Shown: piece after piece, positions 9,301-17,600 of the stretch
Layout: every line of letters begins with the position of its first letter
Numbering within the stretch: position 1 is the first letter of the stretch
Origin: a virus
Length of the DNA: 27,887 nucleotides
Reading direction: 5' to 3' (one strand)
Virus record (IMG/VR): IMGVR_UViG_3300042344_000751
Span: 1-27,887 of that record
Translations under genes and position numbers: made by a program
Notes under the pieces: generated by a model
Databases searched by the model: none
Seen by the model: the letters and a program-made list of their open reading frames with translations, nothing else
What the model was told of the DNA's origin: nothing

Positions 9301-10875
9301 ATGTTTGGTCTTCCCATATTGAGGAAATATAGTCAAGAATTTACACCGGGAGTAGGTGATCCATTAGAACCTAATAAACCAGTTAGACTAGCTTCTCCAT
9401 TGGCTGAAATGAGTGGTAATCACTATACAATGGGAGTTAGTATAAGTTGGATACATGTTGTTGCATGGGGAAGTAATTTTCCTTCAGATGGAGTCTTAGG
9501 ATTTTCTGGAACCTACAAAAAACCGACATTATCAAATATAAATAGAGCTACAGATCCTGTTTTGGGAGTGCCAGAAAAATCTAAAATTAAAAAGCTATCA
9601 TCAATTGGACAGGTATCCTTAGTATTAAGTGATATGGGATATTTATATGGAACTGGAGTAGATATTGGTGGTATTACTGGAAATGGGCATACTACACAAT
9701 TTAAATTAATAGATAGTGATGTTGTATATTATGATTTGTCTTCATATAATACTAATAATAATACATGGTGGTCTGCTAATGAAGCATCATTATTTTTAAT
9801 TAAAAAGAATGGTAGATTATATGGTAGAGGTAAGGATTATGGCGCATTTGGTGTTAGTGGGAATAAAACTACAACAACATATTTGAACATAGATAATGTT
9901 AAAAAAGTTTTTGCAACACAACCAGAAAATAAAGGTAAGACATTTGCATTAAAAAATGATGGCACAGTTTGGGCAACTGGTTGGAATACTGATGGAGTAT
10001 TGGGGATTGGAGAAAAATTAAATGAGAAGGCATCTACATGGTATCAAGTTATTAAATCGGATAACACGCCATTGAATAATGTTGTAGATATTATAACTAG
10101 TAATTTTATAGTTAAAGGTGGTGCTAATGATGGTGATATGGTTTGGAATGGTGTAAATGGAAATAGTCATCAATCTACAGTTTTTCTAACTAAAGATGGT
10201 GATGTATATTCTACTGGGAATAATTTGTATGGTCAACTTGGTTTAGGACAATCAATAACATATAAAGTCAATTATGCAACTAAAATAACAACATTATCAA
10301 ATATAGATAAAATATGTGGTTGTGCTGGAGGTATTAGTTTCATGGCTGTAGATAATAATAATACAGTTTATACTTGGGGGAATAATCATTGGGGTCAACT
10401 TGGTACTAATGATCAAGTTGATAGGAATGCTCCATATCAACATACTAAGTTTCTTGCTAATGGTGAAATTATTACTAGGATTAATGGTGGTGGATTGCAT
10501 AATACTGTTAATGGAGCATTTATAATGTGTACAAACTATGGAAATGTGTATTCATCTGGGTATAATTATACTAGAGCATTAGGATATGATGATGCGGATC
10601 TCATTAAAACAATTAGAAAGCATCCATATTTTGGTCCAGATGCTACAAAAAAAATAAAGAAATTTAATGATACGCCAGCAACATCTAATCTAAGGGCACT
10701 TGCATATGATTTAGATTTGTGTGGATATGGTACTGAAATGGCACAAAAGGTAATTACACCAGATGGAGTATTGTTTATGTGTGGATATAATCAGAATGTA
10801 GGTGGTACTAAAAACTTCAATCAAGATGAAGACGAAAAGGTATTAGTGCCTAGTGTCTTTATAATGCCTAGCTAA
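9301..10875 (+). CDS. Stand-alone RCC1-like beta-propeller, probable fibre tip (524 aa)
   Basis: The protein lacks the adaptor and collar modules and begins MFGLPILRK. RCC1-type strands run from about residue 50 to the end: VVAWGSN..SDGVLG, LYGTG, LYGRGKDYGAFG, VWATGWNTDGVLGIGE, VYSTGNNLYGQLGLGQ, VYTWGNNHWGQLGTND, VYSSGYNYTRALGYDD and a final LFMCGYNQN. This fits a roughly seven-bladed propeller closed by the N- and C-terminal strands. RCC1 is best known as a eukaryotic chromatin-bound exchange factor, but here the fold sits among fibre genes. The only reasonable inference is a surface-exposed adhesin. A near match to the late box (CTTAATA, one mismatch, 5 nt from the ATG) lies upstream, but the 7-nt gap suggests co-transcription with the shaft gene. 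The next propeller gene starts with a similar MFGLFTLRN. Confidence 0.78.
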   Translation: MFGLPILRKYSQEFTPGVGDPLEPNKPVRLASPLAEMSGNHYTMGVSISWIHVVAWGSNFPSDGVLGFSGTYKKPTLSNINRATDPVLGVPEKSKIKKLSSIGQVSLVLSDMGYLYGTGVDIGGITGNGHTTQFKLIDSDVVYYDLSSYNTNNNTWWSANEASLFLIKKNGRLYGRGKDYGAFGVSGNKTTTTYLNIDNVKKVFATQPENKGKTFALKNDGTVWATGWNTDGVLGIGEKLNEKASTWYQVIKSDNTPLNNVVDIITSNFIVKGGANDGDMVWNGVNGNSHQSTVFLTKDGDVYSTGNNLYGQLGLGQSITYKVNYATKITTLSNIDKICGCAGGISFMAVDNNNTVYTWGNNHWGQLGTNDQVDRNAPYQHTKFLANGEIITRINGGGLHNTVNGAFIMCTNYGNVYSSGYNYTRALGYDDADLIKTIRKHPYFGPDATKKIKKFNDTPATSNLRALAYDLDLCGYGTEMAQKVITPDGVLFMCGYNQNVGGTKNFNQDEDEKVLVPSVFIMPS

Positions 10876-10878
10876 TAG

Positions 10879-10885
10879 CTAAATA
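10879..10885 (+). promoter_or_regulatory. Late-promoter-like box CTAAATA
   Basis: The box ends 5 nt before the ATG at 10891 and follows the stop codon at 10873-10875. It begins the second shaft/propeller pair. Confidence 0.55.
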
Positions 10886-10890
10886 AAATT

Positions 10891-11955
10891 ATGCCGAATG
10901 ATCCTTTTGAAAATACTAATAAAGTAAATGCCGTTATTCAAGTTAGGAGAGGGTATGATAGTGAGCGTACAACATTAGAGTATAATGAGGGGGAAATTGT
11001 TTATGCTACAGATTCAAGACGTTTATATGTTGGTGGTACTGCTGGTGGTAGAAAAATCGTTGGTGGTAGCGTTGTTGGGAACCTAGTACATGTAGTTCCT
11101 AGTATTTCTCATGCACACTATGTAGAGAAATATGATATGTTGTATAATTATACATCTTCTAAATTGTATTCATTAACTGGTACTGCTAATTCATCATCTG
11201 TTAATGATTATTGTTTAATTTTTGACAAAAGCGAATTCGTATTAAAATCTGATGCTAAATTAACTGGTGATTTAGACATGGATTTTTTTGCTATTAAACA
11301 TCTAAAAGATGCTGTAGATGATAATGATGCAACAAATTTAGGAGATGTTAAGGATATAACATCAGCATTAGAAAGAAGATTAAACGAAAAAATTAATGGT
11401 GTTATTGCTGGGACAACAGGAGTTTATGTTGAAAAGGATGGAGATACAATGACTGGTCCATTGACTATTGAATTCAATGGTGCTAGTACTACATCATTAA
11501 AAGTAGCTTCTGGATTAACTGAATTGCAGGATACTATAGTAGGTGGATTAACAGCTAAAGGAAAAGTTGAAATATCTGGTGATGAATTGTTAGTTAAAAC
11601 AGATACTAATATTGGAAATAAACAATTGACAAATTTTTCCGCAAAAATAATTAATTCAGATTCTGACTTACTTGAATTGGATGCTAATTTACATAATGGA
11701 TGTATATTAGTTTGTAGTAAAGAAGCAGGAACTGGTACAGAAAAAATACAAATTAAGATTAGTAAAGCAAGACTAGTTACAGGATTTAACTGTGTAATTA
11801 TTCAAGGAGGAGATAGACAATTAAAAATTATATCAAGTGATACAACATTAGCAAATACTGATGATAAATTTACTAGTAGAAGAAAGTATTCACAGATTAA
11901 TATTTGTATGATAGATGCTTCTACTCTTTGGGTTACTGGAGATTTAGTGCAATAA
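10891..11955 (+). CDS. Mtd_N-type tail fibre shaft protein (354 aa), paralogue of the gene at 8325
   Basis: An Mtd-like N-terminal domain lies at residues ~12-65 (NAVIQVRRGYDSERTTLEYN, then EGEIVYATDSRRLYVGG). The first shaft repeat, LTGDLDMDFFAIKHLKDAVD near 123-142, continues with NDATNLGDV. The second, VEKDGDTMTGPLTIE, lies near 182-196. The C-terminal domain (LHNGCILVCS...ARLVTGFNCVIIQG...ASTLWVTGDLVQ) aligns with that of the 322-aa paralogue. The gene has its own late-type box and is followed 3 nt later by a second MFGL-type propeller protein, so the pair at 8325-10875 is repeated as a unit. The Mtd N-terminal domain is used in characterised phages to anchor trimeric receptor-binding proteins. 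No reverse transcriptase or template repeat that would make this a diversity-generating system is visible here. Confidence 0.72.
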   Translation: MPNDPFENTNKVNAVIQVRRGYDSERTTLEYNEGEIVYATDSRRLYVGGTAGGRKIVGGSVVGNLVHVVPSISHAHYVEKYDMLYNYTSSKLYSLTGTANSSSVNDYCLIFDKSEFVLKSDAKLTGDLDMDFFAIKHLKDAVDDNDATNLGDVKDITSALERRLNEKINGVIAGTTGVYVEKDGDTMTGPLTIEFNGASTTSLKVASGLTELQDTIVGGLTAKGKVEISGDELLVKTDTNIGNKQLTNFSAKIINSDSDLLELDANLHNGCILVCSKEAGTGTEKIQIKISKARLVTGFNCVIIQGGDRQLKIISSDTTLANTDDKFTSRRKYSQINICMIDASTLWVTGDLVQ

Positions 11956-11958
11956 AAT

Positions 11959-13092
11959 ATGTTTGGATTATTTACATTACGAAATGTTCCTAATATTGAA
12001 CAAAGAGATGTATTGAATTTGTTTGATGTAGAAGGAGAGGGTGGGTATAGAAATAAGCAATATACGTTTATGGATGGTGCTACTGCTTATTTTAATGACG
12101 GTATCTTGGCTGATGTACAAAAACAATTAAAGGATGATACTAAATTAAAAAAGATTGTAATTGATGGGCAAAATTATAATTATTTAGAAAATGTATTAAG
12201 AGTTGTTTTGGGTAATGAAAACAAATGTATAATGTTTAGAGATGGTACAGTCGATATTTCTGGTAAAAGTTATGATTATCCATATTTAAAGAATAATTGG
12301 AATCAAGTTATTGATACTTTTACTCCTAGTATATGGGGAACTGAAGGAGAACAATTGTTTTTGATGAGAGATGGTAGAGTTATTATAATTAATACTGTAA
12401 CTAGAGTAGATGGTAGATTGCTTTTTAATGAACCTGCTCAATACATAATGACTAAAAATCAAGCACATAGATGTGATTGTATCATAGCTATGATAGATGG
12501 TTCTATGAGACAAGCTTGGATTCGTTCAGATTCTAAAGACAATGACACAAATAAAACAAATACTGGGAGTTTATTAATACCTAATATTAAACATGAAAAC
12601 GTACAATTTTGTGCTGTTGGAGATAATCCAGCAACTAAAGTTGTTTGTTTTAAAAATGATTTAAAATCTATATATCAATTTAAGTTGAATGGAATATTTA
12701 AAATAACTGGAGTTGGTGACAAAATTAGTGGTTTAACCTTAACTGATCCTGATGAATATTATATATCTGGAATGTCTCAAGAATTTAATCTAGTATTACT
12801 AACGAACAAAAGATTAATAGTTGGAAATTGTAAAGAAACTTATGAAGCAACAAAATTAAGTTCAATTACTAAGCATACATTAACTGGTGGTGATAAAATA
12901 GTTACTCCTACAGCATATACAAACATTATTAAAATGTTGGATGGAACTTATTATATAACACCACCTGATGGAGATCCTACTGGGACAAAAAATAATGATA
13001 CTAGTTCTTGTTATTCAGTAGACCCTCCAATACCATATACATATTTTAATAAATTAAAAGAATATTTGACTCCTTTGAAAAAGGCCAGATAG
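11959..13092 (+). CDS. Degenerate RCC1-like propeller, probable fibre tip (377 aa)
   Basis: The start MFGLFTLRNVPN and the position directly behind an Mtd_N shaft gene make this the counterpart of the 524-aa RCC1 protein at 9301. The classical WG.N..GQLG signature is almost lost. What remains are blade-like segments with FRDGTVDISGKS, FLMRDGRVIIINTV, FKNDLKSIYQFKLNG, LLTNKRLIVGNCK and MLDGTYYITPP. It is about 150 residues shorter than the paralogue. The frame is intact with no internal stop, so it is diverged rather than broken. The probable role is a receptor-binding tip with a remodelled or smaller propeller. This is an inference from synteny and weak repeats, and the fold should be regarded as tentative. 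Confidence 0.55.
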   Translation: MFGLFTLRNVPNIEQRDVLNLFDVEGEGGYRNKQYTFMDGATAYFNDGILADVQKQLKDDTKLKKIVIDGQNYNYLENVLRVVLGNENKCIMFRDGTVDISGKSYDYPYLKNNWNQVIDTFTPSIWGTEGEQLFLMRDGRVIIINTVTRVDGRLLFNEPAQYIMTKNQAHRCDCIIAMIDGSMRQAWIRSDSKDNDTNKTNTGSLLIPNIKHENVQFCAVGDNPATKVVCFKNDLKSIYQFKLNGIFKITGVGDKISGLTLTDPDEYYISGMSQEFNLVLLTNKRLIVGNCKETYEATKLSSITKHTLTGGDKIVTPTAYTNIIKMLDGTYYITPPDGDPTGTKNNDTSSCYSVDPPIPYTYFNKLKEYLTPLKKAR

Positions 13093-13099
13093 AAATGAT

Positions 13100-13131
13100 T
13101 TGACATTTGACAAAAAATTTTTTAATATAAT
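13100..13131 (+). promoter_or_regulatory. Sigma70-like promoter elements (TTGACA ... TATAAT) before the nuclease island
   Basis: Two overlapping-register TTGACA hexamers lie at 13100-13105 and 13107-13112, and a perfect TATAAT lies at 13126-13131. The spacers are 20 and 13 bp, neither near the optimal 17. TATAAT ends only 3 nt before the ATG at 13135, so a start site at the usual distance would fall at about 13138, inside the gene. The elements are perfect matches but the geometry is odd; transcription may come from elsewhere. Confidence 0.4.
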
Positions 13132-13134
13132 CCC

Positions 13135-13857
13135 ATGCCAATTGTATTAGACGAAGAAAGTCATATCTATACGAATACTGACACTGGTGAAAAGTATACT
13201 TCTGTAAGTAAGCTCATTTCAACGTATAAGAAGCCATTTGATAGCGATCTTCATAGTAAAAGAGTCTCTCAAAGAGAAGGGGTTTCTCAAGATGAGATTT
13301 TAAATCGATGGAAAGAACTTACAGTAACTGCTCAAAACAGGGGAACTAAAATCCATTTGATTATGGAAGAGTTTCTCAAGCATAAAAAGGTACAAAAGGG
13401 ATACGAGAAGCTTGCTCAATCGTTTGTTAGTAAGGCTTCATATATTATCAACAACAAATCAATTGTTGAAAGTGAAAAGATTTTACATAACCATGACTAT
13501 AAACTTGCTGGTACAGCTGACATGGTTGTTACTAATGGAAATTTCTTTCATATTTTAGATTTTAAGACAAATAAAGCCTTTAATTTTACTAGTAAGTACA
13601 ATAACTATTTTTATGAACCGTTAGATTTTCTTTCAGAATGTGAGTTTAATACATATACAATACAATTGTCTGTGTATGCATATATGTACGAACTCATGAC
13701 TGGGAAGAAATGTGCTGGACTCAAGATTCTCTATTATAGGTCATTTGAGGACAAAACATTTTGGCAAGAAATTGCGGCATCATACATAAAACCATCAATA
13801 AAACTAATATTAGAAGATTATAAACAAAAAACCGATAGTAAACAAAATGCAGTCTAA
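13135..13857 (+). CDS. PD-(D/E)XK nuclease, RecB/Cas4-like (240 aa)
   Basis: The RecB-family nuclease motifs are present in order: a conserved His in NRGTKIH (H74); an acidic residue in AGTADMVV (D129); ILDFKTNK with D142 and K144 as the D-x-K pair; and QLSVYAYMYE with Q177 and Y181. The N-terminal stretch H.YTNTDTGEKYTSVSKLIS is typical of phage members and supports the ATG at 13135; an in-frame stop lies just upstream at 13123. Only two cysteines are present, so the iron-sulfur cluster of Cas4 is absent. It probably acts on phage or host DNA during replication, recombination or host-genome degradation. It is the first of three overlapping genes lying between structural genes. Leu codons CTT and CTC are commoner here than in the fibre genes, where TTA dominates. 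Confidence 0.8.
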   Translation: MPIVLDEESHIYTNTDTGEKYTSVSKLISTYKKPFDSDLHSKRVSQREGVSQDEILNRWKELTVTAQNRGTKIHLIMEEFLKHKKVQKGYEKLAQSFVSKASYIINNKSIVESEKILHNHDYKLAGTADMVVTNGNFFHILDFKTNKAFNFTSKYNNYFYEPLDFLSECEFNTYTIQLSVYAYMYELMTGKKCAGLKILYYRSFEDKTFWQEIAASYIKPSIKLILEDYKQKTDSKQNAV

Positions 13858-14338
13858 CATTATTAACAAACACGGTAAAGATTCAGTACAAAACTTTTGG
13901 ATCTTTGTTGATTCATTAAGTTTTGATTCATCAAAAAAGGCTTCATCAGCAACTAAACAGTTGATTTTGAAGAAATTGTCTCCTACCTTAGCTGGTACTT
14001 ACAAAGATATTTGCGATCAACTAGCCTTATCTTTATACAAGCAAGTATATGCTGTTAAGGGTAATCAATATATTCATTATTGCTACGAAGCAGTAAGTAG
14101 AGGAGAGAGTTTTTACGAAAACTGCTGGACTAATCCAGATGTTATTGAAGCTATTATTTCAAGTGTAGATAAATTTAATGATTTTGGTACTTGCTTTCCT
14201 GTAGAAGATGATTATTATTGTGTTCCTTCTGAGAAAGCTTCTTCTGGAGAAGAATTTTTCGAGGATGAATTTGACGATTATGGAACATATGAATTCAGAA
14301 AACGAGGAAAGCACGACAAGTTCGAAGAGGAAGTATAA
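13847..14338 (+). CDS. DUF4240-like protein (163 aa)
   Basis: The gene overlaps the end of the nuclease gene by 11 bp, suggesting translational coupling. The N-terminal half fits the DUF4240 pattern as I recall it: a leading FW (residues 17-18, in VQNFWIFVDSLSFD), a helical middle, then YIHYCYEAVSRGESFYENCW followed by TNPDV (residues ~76-100). The function of that family is not known to me. The C-terminal 45 residues are strongly acidic (EEFFEDEFDDYGTYEF) and end in a charged tail. No signal peptide or membrane segment is seen. The family assignment comes from motif memory alone and could be wrong. A role alongside the nuclease in DNA metabolism or takeover is suggested only by gene order. 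Confidence 0.6.
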   Translation: MQSNIINKHGKDSVQNFWIFVDSLSFDSSKKASSATKQLILKKLSPTLAGTYKDICDQLALSLYKQVYAVKGNQYIHYCYEAVSRGESFYENCWTNPDVIEAIISSVDKFNDFGTCFPVEDDYYCVPSEKASSGEEFFEDEFDDYGTYEFRKRGKHDKFEEEV

Positions 14339-14579
14339 CTCTGATAAAAGGAGAGCTAAAATTGATGATCTAGTTACAGCAGCTAAGAGTTTTCAATTTT
14401 CTTATACAAGGGTTCCTATCGATCTTAATAAAGATATTGATGAGCTTAAAAAATTGACTCAAGATGCTTGTCTAAGACCAGATTTGTTTTTGGATGCTGA
14501 TAGCACTTGTGATTTGTGTAATCTTTATACAAATTGTGCTTGCAAGATTAGAAATCTTTCTAAGAAAAAACGTAAATAA
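14280..14579 (+). CDS. Small basic Cys-rich protein of unknown function (99 aa)
   Basis: I do not recognise this protein. It overlaps the 3' end of the DUF4240-like gene in another frame. Candidate starts are the ATGs at 14265, 14280 and 14289. I chose 14280 because the residues encoded upstream look like an out-of-frame reading of the neighbour; 14289 is nearly as likely. None has a clear ribosome binding site, though a GAGG sits just before 14265. The protein has a basic N-terminal region (SKRKYNSDKRRAK), a helical middle and a C-terminal cysteine group (C64, then CDLCNLYTNCACK at 77-89), ending in KKKRK. The cysteine spacing could bind a metal ion, and the charge would suit nucleic-acid binding, but both are guesses. 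It is the last gene before the hairpin at 14587. Confidence 0.6.
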   Translation: MEHMNSENEESTTSSKRKYNSDKRRAKIDDLVTAAKSFQFSYTRVPIDLNKDIDELKKLTQDACLRPDLFLDADSTCDLCNLYTNCACKIRNLSKKKRK

Positions 14580-14586
14580 GAGATTC

Positions 14587-14624
14587 TCTAACGCCATTTA
14601 GATAAATATTTGAATGGCGTTAGA
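14587..14624 (+). promoter_or_regulatory. Inverted repeat/RNA hairpin enclosing late-promoter box and ATG of the 1439-aa fibre
   Basis: Bases 14587-14598 (TCTAACGCCATT) and 14613-14624 (AATGGCGTTAGA) are perfect reverse complements over 12 bp. Allowing two G-U pairs, the RNA stem extends to 17 bp (14587-14603 with 14608-14624), leaving a 4-nt loop at 14604-14607. The start codon 14614-14616 is inside the right arm. No U-tract follows, so it is not a standard terminator. It would block initiation on transcripts that read through from upstream. Confidence 0.7.
14601..14608 (+). promoter_or_regulatory. Late-promoter-like box GATAAATA inside the hairpin
   Basis: The box ends 5 nt before the ATG at 14614 and spans the inner stem and loop. 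It differs from T4 TATAAATA only at the first base. A transcript starting the usual distance downstream would begin at or next to the ATG and lack the left hairpin arm. Confidence 0.6.
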
Positions 14625-17600
14625 AGTTAAATTGATTGAACCTCCCAAGTACGGAAGTGTATCTTGGAATGGTGTTAAATGGGTTTACACACCAAACACC
14701 AATTATCCTGAAGACTATACGGATAGTTGGTTATATGCATTAAATGTTGATGGTGTCGTCTCTAAGGGTATTACAGAGTATTATAACCCAAAGAATCAGG
14801 TTCCATTATCAATTAATCCATTATTTCTAGTAGACCCTAGATCTAAATATCGAATTTCTGTTAGAGATTTAGTTGTTGATGACTATATTACCATAGATAA
14901 GCTTAGAATTTTATATATTGGAACTCCTAAGAATGGTAAAATTCAAATAAGTGAAACCCAAGACTTTTTTACATATGAAGCTAATAATGCTCTGAATGCT
15001 ATTGAGGAACTTTCATATGTAGTTACTGATGGTCAATTTTTAACGGAAGGTGTATTTAAAATTAAATATGTTGCCCCAATCTTTTTGGGTACTAAGATTG
15101 TAGATTATGTAGCATATTTAAAATATTTGGTTGATACATTTGCTACAGTACCTCCAACATCAGGTAATTGGAATTCTGCTACATCTACAATATCTTCAAT
15201 TTCAGCAGAATGGTTGTCATTAAATACTGAAAAATATGATGCTGCGTTTGATTATGTAGAAGCAAATGATCAATTTTTAATTGCTAGTTATCAAAAAGAA
15301 CCATTTTATAGTGGATTAACTTCTTTAATAGAAACATATTCTGCTTCTTGGGATGATGTTTTAGTTGATGCTACTAATTTAAATACGTTATTATCTCCAT
15401 TAACTACGGTTTGGCAAAACAATACAGTATTTCTAAATTCTAAATACTTTTCTTGGAACGATAATATTCCTTTATATGATAGATTAAGTACATTATATTC
15501 TGCAAATACTTCGAAGTATGATGATGTATATTCTTTTATTAATTCATTATCTACATCATTTGATCCTACATCATTTAGGACTGCTTATGGAAATTTATCA
15601 TCTAAATGGGATGATGTTAGTAATACTGTAACTACTAAGAGATCTACATTCGGATTTGATGCATTTGCTACTAGAAAATATGATGCATTTGTAAGCACTG
15701 TATCAACATTATCAGTACAAATTCCAGCATTAAATACATTTACTAATACCAAGAATGCTTATTGGGCTAGTAATTCTTCTATTTCTTCAATTAGTGCAAC
15801 AGCATTATCAGGTGCAGCTACACAAAATCTAGTTTCTAGAAATTTAAATGTATTTAATGATTTAATTATTAAGAGCAATTTAAGAGTTTTAGGACCAAAA
15901 ACTCAAATTGATACTACATTAAATACTCTTTGTTCATTTGAAATTAAAAACGCTGGAACTGGTGATGCATTAACTGTAGATAAAACTGGTTTAAATAATG
16001 TGTTGCGTTTAGGTAATACATTATATGTAAAGAGTGTATCAAATAATGTTGGTATTAATTTTGATCCCAAATCTGATTCGCAAACATTAACAATTTCTGG
16101 TAATATATCTGCTACTGGTAAGATTTACCCTGATACTATTGGTGATCAAATGACTCTTTATAAGAGCGTTTCTTCTGGGTACGAAACAACTACAACATAT
16201 TTTACTAATAATTCTTCTACAGTTAATACATTTAGAACATCATTACCAGTATATGATAATGCTTATAATTATGTAAGAACTAATTCTGGTGATATTACTA
16301 GGTTATTAGCACCAGACTATTCGGCATTTGATGCATTTACTAAATCATCTTCTGGTGGTTCTGTATTAGGGTTAACATTAACTGGGGGAAATTATTTGTC
16401 TGGTGGTGGGAATATTGTAGATTTCAAAAACAAAGATTTTACAGTAGAAGCTTGGATTAAAATGCCAACATTACCTACTAATAATACAACAAATACATAT
16501 ACTGCTTCTTCATATACTTTACTAGGTTCTAGTGGTGTATCATTTGTAGTAAATCTTTCTACAATGTTTTGTGTTAATGGAGCAACGCCATTAAATGCTG
16601 CTGTTCATGGCATGAGTGCTAATAGGTGGCATCATGTAGCTTATGTTAGAAATGTTTCTACTGGAAATGTGGAATATTATGTTGATGGCTTTCGTAAAGC
16701 GACTGCACCATTACTTCCCACAGTTTCAATAGCTACATCACCTAGAACTGTTATTGGAGCATATAGTCCACCAGTTTCAGCAGATGCTAGATATTTCAAA
16801 GGTGCTATATCCAATTTAAAAGTTACTAATGGAGAAGCATTATATAAATCTAACTTTACTCCTAATCCAAATAAATTTTTAAATGATTCGTTTGTAGATA
16901 CTGTTCCATTATATTATAATGATGTTTCATTGTTATTAAGTGGAGAAGAACCACCTGTTATTGATAATAGTTTATCTGGTAGAACATTAATTACTGGTGC
17001 TGGAGTATCATCAGATCCATTATCTGCTAAGTTTGGGGATCACTCCATATATTTTAATGGAACTACTAATGCATTTTTAGATGTTGAATACGATTCTTCT
17101 TTAGATTTTTCTGGACAATTTTGTTTAGAATTTTGGTTTTGGAGTGGATCTAATACTGGTGAAAAGGGATTGTTTACTAAGAGTGGTGGAACAGTTGGAT
17201 GGAATATTGCAAATGGTCATGAAGTCTCATTATTTTTGCAAAATAATAATTTCATTGCTAGATATAATTCAACTGGTCAGGCTAATGGTGTAACATTAAG
17301 TGGCGTTGATTCGGTAATTACTGTTAATGATTGGAATCATTGTGCTTTAACATATGATGGAACAACATATAGATCATATTTGAATGGTAAAGTTACTGGA
17401 ACAAGTATTTTACCATTAGCATTACCAACTACTAGAAATAGAGTTAGATTTGGTGATACATTTAAAGCAGCTATTCCGTTTGCTAATTTCTTAGGTTATA
17501 TTAATGGTATTAGATATACTAAAGGACAAGCAAGGTATACTACAACTACAATAGATCCAACTACAATACAAGCAACATATTCTAATTTAAATAATGTTAC

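Noticed and set aside
10869-10881. Second start-site hairpin before the gene at 10891 (TAGCT-AAT-AGCTA)
   Set aside because: Only 5 bp with a 3-nt loop, not enclosing the ATG; within chance expectation for this composition.
2916-13092. Diversity-generating retroelement suggested by Mtd-like N-terminal domains
   Set aside because: No reverse transcriptase, template repeat or C-type-lectin variable region is present in the window; the Mtd_N domain alone is common in phage fibres.
13108-13128. Intrinsic terminator after the 377-aa propeller gene
   Set aside because: The A-run/T-run palindrome there has no GC-rich stem; it overlaps promoter-like hexamers and is weak as a terminator.
13135-13857. 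CRISPR Cas4 gene
   Set aside because: The nuclease lacks the four-cysteine iron-sulfur cluster of Cas4, and no repeats or other cas genes are nearby. A generic RecB-family phage nuclease fits better.
13847-14579. Programmed frameshift joining the 163-aa and 99-aa products
   Set aside because: No slippery heptamer with a following structure is evident in the overlap, and the 163-aa frame ends naturally after an acidic tail. Two overlapping genes are simpler.
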